Source: Labrenzia sp. OB1
GTDB taxonomy: Bacteria > Pseudomonadota > Alphaproteobacteria > Rhizobiales > Stappiaceae
Length of the DNA stretch: 64,000 nt
Assembly (NCBI RefSeq): GCF_001624695.1
Contig: NZ_JSEP01000023.1
Coordinates: 16,106 to 80,105, forward strand
Direction of reading: 5' to 3'
In this document: positions 1-10,578 of the stretch, one piece after another
How positions within the stretch are numbered: the stretch's first letter is position 1
Layout: every line of letters starts with the position of its first letter
Notes under the pieces: generated by a model
What the model was told of the DNA's origin: nothing
What the model saw: the letters and a program-made list of their open reading frames with translations, nothing else
Databases searched by the model: none
Position numbers and translations under genes: made by a program

Positions 1-775
1 CGAATTTCAGGATGTCGCGTTTGGACATCGGCAGAAAGTCCTGCACATGAGCCAGTCCGCGGAAGGCAACGGCCTTCTTCATGCCGAGCGCCGTTGCCGG
101 ATCGGTCAGCACAAGAGCGGCCGCACCGTCGGAGACAAGCGAACAATCCGTGCGTTTCAGGGGCCCTGCCACGAACGGGTTCTTCTCGCTTTCCGCGCGG
201 CAGAAATCGAATCCCAGATCCTTGCGCATCTGGGCATAGGGATTGCTGACGCCGTTCTTGTGGTTCTTTGCGGCGATCCCTGCCAGTGCGTCGGACTGAT
301 CGCCGTATTTCTGGAAATAGGCGTCCGCAATCTTGCCGAAGACCCCGGCAAAGCCTGCCGGAATATCGCCTTCTTCCTTGAGGTAGGAGGCTTTCAGGAG
401 GTTCTTGCCGATCTCCGGTCCCGGGGTCGTCGTCATCTGCTCGACGCCGACCACGAGCACGAAGCGCGCGTCGCCCGATGCGATGGCGCGTACACCCTGG
501 TGGACGGCGGCCGAACCGGTCGCGCAGGCATTTTCAACACGCGTCGCCGGCTTGAACCGCAGCGCTGGGTTCGCCTGAAGTACGAGAGACGCGGTGAAGT
601 CCTGCGGCGAAAAGCCTGCATTGAAATGGCCGAGCAGAATTTCGTCCACGTCTTCCGGCGCAATGCCGGCATCGTGTATGGCTTCGCTCGCCACCTTGAC
701 GATCATGCTTTCAACGGTTTCTTCCGCGTGCTTGCCGAAGGGCAGATGCGCCCAACCCACCATGGCTGCCGTCAT
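1..775 (-). CDS. Thiolase (acetyl-CoA acetyltransferase family), C-terminus outside window
   Basis: The first 258 codons of a thiolase are visible; the rest lies beyond the left edge. The acyl-accepting cysteine is Cys84 in the motif NACATGSAA, which matches thiolases that form or cleave the bond of 3-ketoacyl-CoA. The N-terminus lacks the typical biosynthetic PhaA/AtoB opening and looks closer to the SCP2-type acetyl-CoA acetyltransferases found beside DUF35 proteins, but no partner gene can be seen here. The start at 775 is chosen because GGAGGAA lies just upstream on the minus strand. Substrate chain length cannot be told from this part. Confidence 0.85.
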   Translation of the reverse strand, partial: MTAAMVGWAHLPFGKHAEETVESMIVKVASEAIHDAGIAPEDVDEILLGHFNAGFSPQDFTASLVLQANPALRFKPATRVENACATGSAAVHQGVRAIASGDARFVLVVGVEQMTTTPGPEIGKNLLKASYLKEEGDIPAGFAGVFGKIADAYFQKYGDQSDALAGIAAKNHKNGVSNPYAQMRKDLGFDFCRAESEKNPFVAGPLKRTDCSLVSDGAAALVLTDPATALGMKKAVAFRGLAHVQDFLPMSKRDILKF

Positions 776-1367
776 GACATTTCCTCCAAGTTTTCAGTCT
801 GCAATGTGGAAGCGCGCGTCCAGGCTCACGCCTCCCGAATAGTCCCAAGGATACCCGATTACAGTTCGGCCGGTATCGTCGGCCGAAAGTATGACAGCCG
901 ATTGACCGCGCAGGATCCACCTCACCTGAGATCAGCTCGACTGGACATTTCCAGCTTCCGTACCGCTTTGCAAGATCAAAGTGACCTAAACGTAATAACT
1001 TTTTATTTTCATGATATATTCCAATTATTTATTACTTCGCTTTGCTGCGCTATTTTGCATTCCGTGGCGGCGCGCGGACAGGACAGAGCCGACAGGCGCA
1101 ACCGCCAGGCTGGCATTGGCTCCACTGGACCTGGCGGCAGGACAGCTGTTTGACCGTTCTCCGTTTCCATCCCTCAAAGGAAACCCGCCTTTATCGCGGA
1201 TAGCTTTTTGCCGGTTGAATTATCGGTTGAGACGCTTGACCGCGGGGAGCGCCGCGTATAGCCATTCAAAGCGCTTTGAAAGTACAATTTCCGCAACAGT
1301 ATTTTCTGTGTTCAATGCCTCGCAACAAGCGCGCAGATATGAGCGTCATGCGGAACGGAGACGGGTA
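776..1367. other. Intergenic region between thiolase and alpha-glucosidase
   Basis: A divergent 592-base gap. The frame of the alpha-glucosidase stays open upstream to about 1011, but that translation resembles no protein and the good ribosome site is at 1357-1360. The only structured element seen is the 16-base palindrome listed at 1265-1280. The stretch at 990-1030 is AT-rich and could hold promoter elements, but none is convincing. Confidence 0.5.
1265..1280. promoter_or_regulatory. LacI-type operator palindrome before alpha-glucosidase
   Basis: TTCAAAGCGCTTTGAA is a perfect 16-base palindrome with a central CG, 87 bases upstream of the alpha-glucosidase start. Palindromes of the form AAAGCGCTTT are typical operators of LacI-family sugar regulators such as AglR-like repressors of alpha-glucoside genes. 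Position and sequence fit control of this gene. The regulator is not adjacent. Confidence 0.65.
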
Positions 1368-3038
<1,671 letters not shown>

Positions 3039-3327
3039 TTTCCAATCGTTCAAAGATGACCCGGCACGTCTGGAGCATACGGCGCTTATCCGGACTCATT
3101 TGACCGGCGTTCTTTTGTTTGCCGACACGGCGGATCGCGTGCAGTAGCGGTGTCCCGCACAAAACGCGATCCGGCGGCGTCTGCGGGCAAAGGAACCCGG
3201 TCCGCCTGTGGTCGAAAGCTGCCGGATGAACGGCTTTCAGCCACCATGTGGTTCCAAATTTACGTCTGACGCTCTAAACAGGCTTGCCGGCAGTTTCCGG
3301 CTCAGACAAACCAATGCCGGATACAAG

Positions 3328-4116
3328 ATGACAGACCGCCTGCCTCTTTCCGTTTTCATTATCGCCAGGGATGAAGCCGACCGGATTTCCCGGCCGATTG
3401 AAAGCGTGAAAGGCTGGGTCGACGAAATCATTGTCATCGACAGCGGCTCCAGCGACGACACCGTTGCGGTCGCCGAAGGTCTCGGAGCCCGGGTCCTTCA
3501 CAACGATTGGCCGGGATACGGCCCGCAAAAGCGTTTCGGCGAGGACGAGTGCCGCAACGACTGGCTGTTGAATCTGGATGCGGATGAGGAAGTCACACCT
3601 GAACTGAAGGCCGAAATACAGGCGAAGTTCGCCGATGGAAGCTACCGGGACGCCGATGGCTGGCGCATCATGATCCGGGACATCTATGCGCACGAAAGCC
3701 TGCCTGCCCCGTGGGCCTACGGCTATCACCAGATCCGCCTCTATGATCGGCAAAAGGGCCGGTTCTCCACCTCAACCGTCCATGACACGGTTCGCCCTGG
3801 CGAAGGCGCGACTATCGACAACCTCGCCGGCATAATGGCGCACCGTTCGATCCGCTCTCTGGACTTTCAGGTCGGCAAATACAATCGCTATTCCGGCATG
3901 CAGGTGGAAGACATGCGGTCACGGGGCCGCAAACTGCCGCGCTGGCGCTTGCTGAGCGAGTTTCCGGTGAGTTTTCTCAAAGCCTATTTCGGGCGGCGAT
4001 ACCGGAAGTACGGCTGGTGGGGGTTCATCCTCTCGGTGAACTACGCGCATGCCCGGTTCCTGAGAGTGGCGAAGGCCTTCGAGGCGGACCTTCTGGACAA
4101 GCGCACAGCAAAATAG
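3328..4116 (+). CDS. Glycosyltransferase family 2, WaaE/KdtX-like
   Basis: A 262-residue GT-A glycosyltransferase. The N-terminus PLSVFIIARDEADRI, the nucleotide-sugar binding stretch VIDSGSSDDT and the metal-binding LNLDADEE (the DxD-like motif) match the family of WaaE/KdtX enzymes that add a glucose to the lipopolysaccharide inner core. It is cytoplasmic or peripheral to the inner membrane, with no membrane helix in the catalytic part. The frame is open upstream to 3208, but the family motif begins directly after the ATG at 3328; the ribosome site there is weak. A hairpin follows the stop. The acceptor sugar cannot be deduced. Confidence 0.8.
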   Translation: MTDRLPLSVFIIARDEADRISRPIESVKGWVDEIIVIDSGSSDDTVAVAEGLGARVLHNDWPGYGPQKRFGEDECRNDWLLNLDADEEVTPELKAEIQAKFADGSYRDADGWRIMIRDIYAHESLPAPWAYGYHQIRLYDRQKGRFSTSTVHDTVRPGEGATIDNLAGIMAHRSIRSLDFQVGKYNRYSGMQVEDMRSRGRKLPRWRLLSEFPVSFLKAYFGRRYRKYGWWGFILSVNYAHARFLRVAKAFEADLLDKRTAK

Positions 4117-4144
4117 AGCCCCTACCAAAAATTGTGAGGGGCTC
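4116..4144. terminator. Hairpin between convergent genes
   Basis: GAGCCCCT at 4116-4123 pairs with AGGGGCTC at 4137-4144 around a 13-base loop, between the stop codons of two convergent genes. It has no strong T-tract, so it may be a weak or bidirectional terminator. Confidence 0.5.
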
Positions 4145-4149
4145 TCGTC

Positions 4150-5343
4150 TCATGCCTCTGCGACCACAGCCTCTTCGGCGGTCTGGCGGCGTTCGACACG
4201 GATCGGCTGGCGCACGCCCGTGGTCTGGTGGAAATGCTCCAAACGCCGGATGGTCGTCAGGGTCAGCAAGTGCCCTCGGGACAGGACGAGTTCCCGGTTG
4301 CCTTCCGTCAGAGCATCGTCGATCAGGACATCGCCCGGCTTGAGAGAACGGATGTGGCACTGGGTGACAAACTTCTTCTTCTCCTCCGGCACATCGTCCA
4401 TCAGCACTTCTTTCGCAAGCGCCAGAAGTTCCGGATCGTATTTGCCCTTATTGATCGTCATGGCTTCGAACGCTGCGGCATCCGGACCATTATCCGGGCT
4501 CGCATACCAGAGATCGGTCAGAAGCTTGATGATGCGGGCGACCCTCGGGATGTCCTTTCCCTTCGGTCCGTCCTGGGGGAAACCGGACCCGTCATAGCCG
4601 CGCGCGGACAGGAACAGATATTCCGAAACTTTCTCAAGCTGCGGAATGTTGGTCAGGAGATCCCGGGTCTGGGCTGGGGATCTGTTGAGAACGTCCCGCT
4701 CCTGTTCCGTCAGGCTGCGGGCGGCACGGTAGCGCGACAGAATCTCTTTCGGCAGCAACGCCTCACCGAGAGGAGACAGCATCACCGCCATTTCCAGTTC
4801 CCAGGTCTTCTTGATTCCGAGACCCTTGGCAATTTTGAGAGCCTGCTTGCGCACGGTGGACGTGCGCCGGAAGGCTTCGGGATGGAACAGCGCCATCATG
4901 TCGATCAGCAACTTGATCGACCCGGCAAGCGTGCGTTCCAGCAACGCCCGATCCTTGGCCAGATGCCGATGATGGCCAAGCGCCGTCTCCACGGCGGTTA
5001 CCAGTTCCGCTTGCTTGCAGGGCTTTTGCAGGAACAGGAATACGCGGCCCTCGTGCAAGGCGTTCGTGATCGCCTCGGCCGAATTTTCACGCGTCAGCAT
5101 GACCCTGGCGGCCTGTGGAACCAGAGTTTCACAGGCACGCAGAAACGAGGGACCTCCCCGGCCGGGCAGGTTATAGCATGAGAGTATTACGGCAACTCCG
5201 GTGTTCTGCCTGATAAACAGCAGCGCTTCTTCGGATTCCGCAAAGCAGACAACTTTCAGGTGGTCGCCAAACAGACGTTTGACGCCTGCCTGAACGCCAT
5301 CATCAGGGTCTACAACTACAATCAAGTCCGTGGTCTTTTCCAT
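4150..5343 (-). CDS. Receiver plus HD-GYP-like protein, both domains degenerate
   Basis: A 397-residue protein with RpfG-like architecture: an N-terminal receiver-like domain (about 6-120) and a C-terminal HD-GYP-like domain (about 140-345). Key residues are missing. The phospho-accepting Asp is Cys56 (LSCYNLPG), while Asp12 and Lys107 remain. In the HD region the expected metal-binding HD is Ser190-Pro191 (AVMLSPLGEALLP), the earlier HS-RV histidine is Thr161, and GYP is GFP (GYDGSGFPQDG, 249-259). The fold looks kept but phosphorylation and cyclic-di-GMP hydrolysis are unlikely. A role as a binding or scaffold protein is inference. It stands alone, convergent with the glycosyltransferase. 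Confidence 0.8.
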   Translation of the reverse strand: MEKTTDLIVVVDPDDGVQAGVKRLFGDHLKVVCFAESEEALLFIRQNTGVAVILSCYNLPGRGGPSFLRACETLVPQAARVMLTRENSAEAITNALHEGRVFLFLQKPCKQAELVTAVETALGHHRHLAKDRALLERTLAGSIKLLIDMMALFHPEAFRRTSTVRKQALKIAKGLGIKKTWELEMAVMLSPLGEALLPKEILSRYRAARSLTEQERDVLNRSPAQTRDLLTNIPQLEKVSEYLFLSARGYDGSGFPQDGPKGKDIPRVARIIKLLTDLWYASPDNGPDAAAFEAMTINKGKYDPELLALAKEVLMDDVPEEKKKFVTQCHIRSLKPGDVLIDDALTEGNRELVLSRGHLLTLTTIRRLEHFHQTTGVRQPIRVERRQTAEEAVVAEA

Positions 5344-5553
5344 ACCCGGGCTCCTTTAATTGGCGAAGCAAAAACAGGTGGTGCACATCACCTCGCTTCG
5401 ACTTTAAGAAGATAGTCCCATACGACCGATAACAAATACTTTAAAAATAACTCTAATTTTAATTTCACCACCCTAAGTCTTGGATCCACCGCTATTTTGA
5501 CTTGTTCAAATTCAACGGTAGCGTTTTGCGTTAAGCCTGATTTATAAGGCCTC

Positions 5554-6777
5554 ATGCTTGCTGTTCTGATTATCGGTGCCGGTCCGGCGGGACTGTTCGC
5601 GGCGGACTTTCTGGCCGCGCAAGGCCTTGCCGTCACAATTGCCGACCGCATGCCCTCCCCTGCCCGCAAATTCCTGATGGCCGGGCGCGGCGGCCTCAAC
5701 CTTACGCACAGTGAGGAGCTGGCGGTCCTTCGCAGCCGTTACCGGCAGGCGGAGGCTTTCCTGTCGCCGATGATCGGGGACTTTCCACCCGAGGCGCTGA
5801 AGGAATGGTGCCACGGACTGGGACAGGAGACATTCACCGGCAGCAGTGGCCGGGTGTTTCCGGCATCGATGAAAGCGTCTCCCCTGTTGCGGGCATTGCT
5901 GCGCCGGCTGGAGACGAACGGCGTGCGTCTGCTGACACGGCACACGTTCACCGGGTTTTCCGATGACGGGACCGCGATCGTCCAGCCCGAGGGTGGACAG
6001 CCGGCAAACTTTCCGGCCCGTGCAATCCTGCTGGCGCTCGGCGGTGCTAGCTGGCCGAAGCTCGGGTCCGATGCTGCCTGGGTTCCCATGCTGGAAAGCC
6101 GGGGTATCGGGATAACCCGGTTCCGGCCGGCAAATTGCGGATTCCAGGTGTCCTGGAGCCCTGTGATGAAAGAACGCTTTGCGGGCACCCCGCTGAAGCG
6201 CATCGGACTGCACCATGGTGAAACAAGCGTCACCGGCGAAGCCATGGTATCCGAGAGCGGGCTGGAAGGCGGCGCGGTCTATGCCCTGTCGGCGGAGATA
6301 CGCGAGACAATTGAGGCCGAAGGCTCCGCATCCCTGCAAATCGATCTTCGGCCAGCCAAGACTGCCGCGGCGCTTGCCCGCAGGCTTTCGCGGCCAAGAG
6401 GCAAACAAACGGTGTCGACCTACCTGAAGAAGACGGTGAAACTCAATCCGGTGGAACAGGCACTCTTGAGGGAAGCAGGAGCAATTCCACAGGATCCCGA
6501 GGCGCTTGCCGCGCGCATAAAGGCGGTTCCCGTGTCGTGCGAAGCGTCCTACGCGATCGGCCGGGCGATTTCCTCCGCCGGTGGCATACGCCTGGATGAA
6601 GTCGACGACAGCCTGATGCTCAGGAAGCTTGCCGGTGTCTTTGCCGCCGGCGAGATGCTGGACTGGGAAGCACCGACCGGCGGTTACCTGCTGCAGGCGT
6701 GTTTTGCCACGGGGCACCGGGCAGCGCAGGGTGTGTCAGCCTTTCTAAAGAACAGCGAGGGAGAGCCGGGGCAATGA
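5554..6777 (+). CDS. NAD(P)/FAD-dependent flavoprotein, HI0933-like (TIGR03862 type)
   Basis: A 407-residue flavoprotein of the HI0933/BaiN superfamily, most like the TIGR03862 subgroup. The N-terminal FAD-binding GAGPAG and the family signature ARKFLMAGRGGLNLTHSE (about 36-53) are clear, and the C-terminal GEMLDWEAPTGGYLLQACFATG completes the FAD site. The reaction of this subgroup is not established. The gene is translationally coupled to the YaiI-like gene, since its stop overlaps the next ATG at 6774-6777. A related but distinct family member lies at 17975-19153. Confidence 0.85.
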   Translation: MLAVLIIGAGPAGLFAADFLAAQGLAVTIADRMPSPARKFLMAGRGGLNLTHSEELAVLRSRYRQAEAFLSPMIGDFPPEALKEWCHGLGQETFTGSSGRVFPASMKASPLLRALLRRLETNGVRLLTRHTFTGFSDDGTAIVQPEGGQPANFPARAILLALGGASWPKLGSDAAWVPMLESRGIGITRFRPANCGFQVSWSPVMKERFAGTPLKRIGLHHGETSVTGEAMVSESGLEGGAVYALSAEIRETIEAEGSASLQIDLRPAKTAAALARRLSRPRGKQTVSTYLKKTVKLNPVEQALLREAGAIPQDPEALAARIKAVPVSCEASYAIGRAISSAGGIRLDEVDDSLMLRKLAGVFAAGEMLDWEAPTGGYLLQACFATGHRAAQGVSAFLKNSEGEPGQ

Positions 6778-7235
6778 CGGTGCTTTATGTGGATGCGGAC
6801 GCCTGCCCGGTGAAGGACGAAGCCGTCCGGGTGGGGGAACGGCACGGAACACCGATCAAGTTCGTCTCCAACAGCTGGATGCGCCTGCCCGAGGGAGACC
6901 TGATCGAACGGGTCGTGGTTGCCGAAGGACCGGACGAGGCCGACAACTGGATCGCCGAGCGCGCCGGAAAAGGCGACGTGGTGATCACCGCCGACGTCCC
7001 GCTGGCCGCGCGCTGCGTCAAGACCGGCGCCCTGGTGCTGTCGCACACCGGCAAGCCGTTTCGCGAGGATGCGATCGGCATGCGCCTCGCCATGCGCGAC
7101 CTCAATACGCATCTGCGTGAAACCGGAGAAATCCGAGAGAGCGGTCCGGCCTTCGGCAAGGCGGACAGGTCGCGTTTTCTCAATCAGCTTGAAACGATCA
7201 TGCGGGCCGCCAAGCGGATCGCCGAAGAAGGCTGA
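6774..7235 (+). CDS. YaiI/YqxD family (UPF0178) protein
   Basis: A 153-residue cytoplasmic protein of the UPF0178 (DUF188) family. The N-terminus VLYVDADACPVKDE with its acidic residues, DEADNWIAERA, and ITADVPLA are the conserved segments and resemble a PIN-like nuclease core; activity is not established. The start at 6774 gives an ATGA overlap with the preceding flavoprotein gene, which indicates coupled translation. The length is typical of the family. Confidence 0.9.
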   Translation: MTVLYVDADACPVKDEAVRVGERHGTPIKFVSNSWMRLPEGDLIERVVVAEGPDEADNWIAERAGKGDVVITADVPLAARCVKTGALVLSHTGKPFREDAIGMRLAMRDLNTHLRETGEIRESGPAFGKADRSRFLNQLETIMRAAKRIAEEG

Positions 7236-7285
7236 CCGGGCTTCAATCCCGAAAACAGGACAAGCCGGCCGCAGGTCGTGCCGCA

Positions 7286-7329
7286 AACAAAAATCCCTGC
7301 AAGGCGGGGAGGAATTCGCCTTGCAGGGA
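7286..7329 (-). terminator. Intrinsic terminator of the BA14K gene
   Basis: TCCCTGCAAGGCG (7294-7306) and CGCCTTGCAGGGA (7317-7329) form a perfect 13-base stem. Read on the minus strand it is followed by TTTTTGTTTG. It lies 54 bases after the stop of the minus-strand BA14K gene. Confidence 0.85.
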
Positions 7330-7382
7330 GTTGCCGAGAGCCCCCTCGGGAGCCGAATGTGCCCGGCGTGAGATAAAGCCGA

Positions 7383-7742
7383 TCAGCGGCAGAACTTGTG
7401 CTGACCGGAGTAGGCCAGAAAGTATCCGGTGTTCGGATTGAAAGACCGATACTTGCGGCTGCAGTAGTTGTACCAGGCCGGGCTCCACGGAGCCGGACGA
7501 TAGACGACGACCGGAGCCGGTGCCGGACGGTAGACCGGGCCGGGATAATAGGCCGGCGGCGGGGCGTGATAACGCGGCTGTGCCAGGGCGGACCCGATGA
7601 TGGCACCGGCGGCAAGTCCGCCCGCGATGCCGACACCAACCTGCCAGCCCTTGGCAGCTTCGGCGGGTGTGCTCTGTGAGGTCAGGGTTGCTCCGGCGAT
7701 AAGTGCCAGTGCGGTGGTGGTGATTGCGATCTTCTTGAACAT
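7383..7742 (-). CDS. BA14K-family exported protein
   Basis: A 119-residue small exported protein. Residues 1-29 form a signal peptide ending around AEAA. A glycine/alanine-rich hydrophobic segment (about 33-55, with GG and GSA small-residue patterns) and a proline/tyrosine-rich linker follow. The C-terminus WYNYCSRKYRSFNPNTGYFLAY is the BA14K domain, known from a Brucella immunoreactive protein with lectin-like properties. Two cysteines (in YCS and near the end in KFCR) may pair. It is likely in the periplasm or outer envelope. It is monocistronic, with its own terminator. Confidence 0.85.
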   Translation of the reverse strand: MFKKIAITTTALALIAGATLTSQSTPAEAAKGWQVGVGIAGGLAAGAIIGSALAQPRYHAPPPAYYPGPVYRPAPAPVVVYRPAPWSPAWYNYCSRKYRSFNPNTGYFLAYSGQHKFCR

Positions 7743-8239
7743 GACGGTGTCCCTTCGTGTTTGTGAGGCCCTGCTCTCCGCCTCAGTTCATGAAGGCACA
7801 TTAGCCCGGCGTCGCCCGGCACTCTGTGATTGGGGTCACAAGCTGTCACTTTGCGTTTCCCGGCGTTTTTTCAGGCTCTCCCGGCACAGAAAAACCACAC
7901 CGACACAGACGAATTGCCGACTTCGGCCGTTTCATCGCTTCACGGGCGAGGCATGCTAATTCGCTGAAATGAAAGTGATTTGTTTACTTTGTCATGAGCA
8001 GTCACGCCGCTTTCATATCTTTTTCTTGCCGGAAGGCGCAAGCGGACATACAGTATCGGGCATCGGCGCGAGTTGCGCCGTACGGGACATGACGTAGACC
8101 CGGTGAGACTGAACTTCGGCGGATGCTCCATTAAGCGCCGCTCTGAATTAACAAGCTTTCCGTTTCTTATTGACTGCTCGTTTATCCGCGCCTTGCCGGA
8201 CACGAGTGGGGCGCTTTCAACTGACGGAAAGGTTTCTTC
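7743..8239. other. Intergenic region carrying cold-shock gene leader
   Basis: A 497-base gap between divergent genes. Cold-shock genes usually have long structured 5' leaders, and the AT-richer stretch 7970-8030 followed by several short inverted repeats (for example near 8030) would fit. No promoter could be fixed. An antisense open frame through 7940-8503 looks like noise. Confidence 0.4.
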
Positions 8240-8452
8240 ATGCGTGAGAACGGCACCATTAAATTCTTCAACCATGATCGCGGCTTCGGCTTCATCACAC
8301 CGGATGACGGTGGCAAGGACGTGTTCGTGCACGTGACCGCTTTCGAACAGGCTGGAATCGGAACGCCGGTTGAGGGCGCGAAGATCTCCTTCGTCGCCGA
8401 AGACGACCGTCGCGGCCGCGGCAAGCAGGCTGCCCAGCTCGAGCTGCTCTGA
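8240..8452 (+). CDS. Cold-shock protein (CspA family)
   Basis: A 70-residue single cold-shock domain, an RNA/single-stranded DNA chaperone of the cytoplasm. RNP1 (RGFGFI) and RNP2 (VFVHV) are intact, flanked by the usual GTIKFFN start. It has more acidic residues than the second copy at 40547. AAAGG sits before the ATG. An intrinsic terminator follows directly, so it is a single-gene unit. Confidence 0.95.
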   Translation: MRENGTIKFFNHDRGFGFITPDDGGKDVFVHVTAFEQAGIGTPVEGAKISFVAEDDRRGRGKQAAQLELL

Positions 8453-8511
8453 GTTCAAGAGGCTTTCACCCGCGGCGGCCGAACAGACCCGCCGCGCGTG
8501 CACCTGATGAA

Positions 8512-8537
8512 AACGGGGCCGATAGGTCCCGTTTTTT
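8512..8537 (+). terminator. Intrinsic terminator after cold-shock gene
   Basis: AACGGGGCC (8512-8520) pairs with GGTCCCGTT (8525-8533) with one GU pair and a tight four-base loop, followed by a run of T. Confidence 0.85.
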
Positions 8538-8575
8538 GTTGCAGGCAGAGCACCGCAGCAGTCGAGCGTGCCTGG

Positions 8576-9619
8576 CTACAGCATACAGTCCAGCAACTCG
8601 TTCTCGCCGATGACGCCGACAATGGCGCCGTCCTTTTGTACAACCACCGGCTCCGCACTGGATTTCTTCAGCCTGGCAACCTCACGGATCGGGGTGTTGG
8701 CATCGCAGTTGAGGCCGTTTGCCAGCGAGCCGGAGAGGCTGCCCGGCGGAACCATGATGTCCCGCGCCCTGAGAACGTTCAGCGGGTTCATGTGACCGAC
8801 GAAATCGGCGACATAGTCGTTGGCCGGTTTCTTGACGATTTCCTGCGGCGTACCAAGCTGGATGACCCGTCCGCCTTCCATGATCGCGATACGCGAGCCG
8901 ATCTTGGCCGCTTCGTCCAGATCGTGGCTGACGAAGATGATCGTCCGGTTGAGTTCCTTCTGCAGGTCCAGAAGCTCGTCCTGCAGCTTGTCGCGGATCA
9001 GCGGGTCAAGCGCCGAGAAAGGTTCGTCCATCAGGAGGATCGGCGCGTCGGTGGCGAAGGCGCGGGCAAGGCCGACACGCTGCTGCATGCCGCCGGAGAG
9101 TTCGTGGACATATTTGTCGCCCCAGTCGGTGAGACCGACCAGCTTCAGCTGCTCATTCACCTTCGCCGCGCGCTCCTTCACGGGCACGCCGGCCAGTTCC
9201 AGACCGAAGCCGACATTCTCGGCAACCGTGCGCCACGGCAGAAGCCCGAATTGCTGGAAGACCATGGCGACGTGGCTCCGGCGCAGCTCCCGCAAGGCAT
9301 TCGGGGGACAGCTTGCAGGGTTCACATAGCCCGTGCCGTCAAAGACCTGGACTTCCCCGCGGATAACCGGATTGAGGCCGTTCACCGCACGCAGAAGCGT
9401 CGACTTGCCGGAGCCGGAAAGGCCCATCAGCACGATGACCTCTCCCTGATAAATGTCGAATGTCGCGCCGGCCACACCGAGGATCTGGCCGGTTTCGGTC
9501 TGGATCTCCTGCCGGGTCTTTCCCGTATCGATCAGCGGCAGCGCCGAGGCCGGGCTGTCGCCGAAGACGATATCGACATCCTTGAAGGTGACGACGGGGG
9601 TCTCATTGGAAGTGCTCAT
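8576..9619 (-). CDS. choV: Choline/betaine ABC transporter ATP-binding protein
   Basis: A 347-residue ATPase of the quaternary-amine transporter type. Walker A is GLSGSGKST, the signature is LSGGMQQR and Walker B is ILLMDEP. The C-terminal part (about 285-347) resembles the CBS-like regulatory tail of OpuA/ProV-type ATPases. It drives choline import with ChoW and ChoX. The ATG at 9619 overlaps the stop of choW (TGATG), with GGGAGG upstream, so it is preferred over the GTG at 9622. It is the last gene of choX-choW-choV. Confidence 0.9.
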   Translation of the reverse strand: MSTSNETPVVTFKDVDIVFGDSPASALPLIDTGKTRQEIQTETGQILGVAGATFDIYQGEVIVLMGLSGSGKSTLLRAVNGLNPVIRGEVQVFDGTGYVNPASCPPNALRELRRSHVAMVFQQFGLLPWRTVAENVGFGLELAGVPVKERAAKVNEQLKLVGLTDWGDKYVHELSGGMQQRVGLARAFATDAPILLMDEPFSALDPLIRDKLQDELLDLQKELNRTIIFVSHDLDEAAKIGSRIAIMEGGRVIQLGTPQEIVKKPANDYVADFVGHMNPLNVLRARDIMVPPGSLSGSLANGLNCDANTPIREVARLKKSSAEPVVVQKDGAIVGVIGENELLDCML

Positions 9620-10458
9620 CACTTGCCTCCCTCATTCGCGCGGAAAAACCGGTCGAGAACGATGGCAATCAGGACGATGCAGACTCCCACTTCGAACCCT
9701 TGCGCGATGTTCATCGTGTTCAGCGCGCGCAACGTCGGGACGCCAAGACCGTCGGCTCCGACAAGCGCGGCGATCACCACCATGGAGAGAGAGAGCATGA
9801 TGGTCTGCGTCAGGCTCGCCATGATCTGCGGCAGGGCATAGGGCAGTTCGATCTTCCACAGAAGCTGCGAGCGGGTCGCGCCGAAAGCCTCGCCCGCCTC
9901 AAGCAGCGCCGTCGGCGTTGAGGCAACGCCAAGCTGAGTCAAGCGGATCGGTGCGGGAATGGCGAAAATCACCGTGGCAATCAGCCCCGGCACCATGCCG
10001 AGACCGAAGAGGATCAGCGCCGGAATGAGATAGACGAAGGTCGGGATGGTCTGCATCAGGTCCAGCACCGGGCGCAGCGCCGCGTAAAAGCGCGGATTGT
10101 GCGCGCCGAGCACTCCCAGGGGCACGCCGACCGCCATGCAGACGACGGAAGCCGCAAGGACCAGCGCCAGCGTCTCCGTGGTCTCTTCCCAGTAGCCCTG
10201 ATTGATGATCAGCAGGAGAGAGACCGCCACGAAGACCGCGAAGGTAATTGTCCGGTGCACCGCATACCCGAGCACAACGGCAATGGCGACGACGACCAGT
10301 GGCGGCGGGGTCTGCAAAAGCCACAGGATGCCGTCGATCAGTGTCTCCAGAAAAAGCGAAATGCCGTCAAACACCCAATCGGCGTTGTCCGTGAGCCAAT
10401 CGACCAGGGACCGCACCCAGGGTCCGATCGGCAACTTGTGGTCCGTCAGCCAGTTCAA
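9619..10458 (-). CDS. choW: Choline/betaine ABC transporter permease
   Basis: A 279-residue inner-membrane permease of the ProW/OpuAB family. About six hydrophobic segments are seen, including one at 57-75, and an EAG-like coupling stretch (LEAGEAFGATRSQLLWKIELPYALPQI). The N-terminus MNWLTDHKLPIG matches rhizobial ChoW. The start is TTG at 10458 with GAAGGGG upstream; no ATG fits. It lies 120 bases after choX, and its stop overlaps choV. It transports choline in concert with ChoX. Confidence 0.9.
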   Translation of the reverse strand: MNWLTDHKLPIGPWVRSLVDWLTDNADWVFDGISLFLETLIDGILWLLQTPPPLVVVAIAVVLGYAVHRTITFAVFVAVSLLLIINQGYWEETTETLALVLAASVVCMAVGVPLGVLGAHNPRFYAALRPVLDLMQTIPTFVYLIPALILFGLGMVPGLIATVIFAIPAPIRLTQLGVASTPTALLEAGEAFGATRSQLLWKIELPYALPQIMASLTQTIMLSLSMVVIAALVGADGLGVPTLRALNTMNIAQGFEVGVCIVLIAIVLDRFFRANEGGK

Positions 10459-10578
10459 CCCGCAGCCCCTTCTTCTTTGCGTTAAAGACGACGGGGCACC
10501 GGCCGTAACAATCGTGCATCGGATCCGCGTTTGCTTGAACGCGGGATGCGCGCGGCCGGCGCCCTGTCAGACTCTCTT

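Noticed and set aside
47..1153. A 368-codon open frame on the plus strand
   Set aside because: It overlaps the thiolase antisense and then runs through intergenic sequence; no motif was found.
7940..8503. A 187-codon open frame on the minus strand
   Set aside because: It runs across the cold-shock gene and its leader without any recognisable feature.
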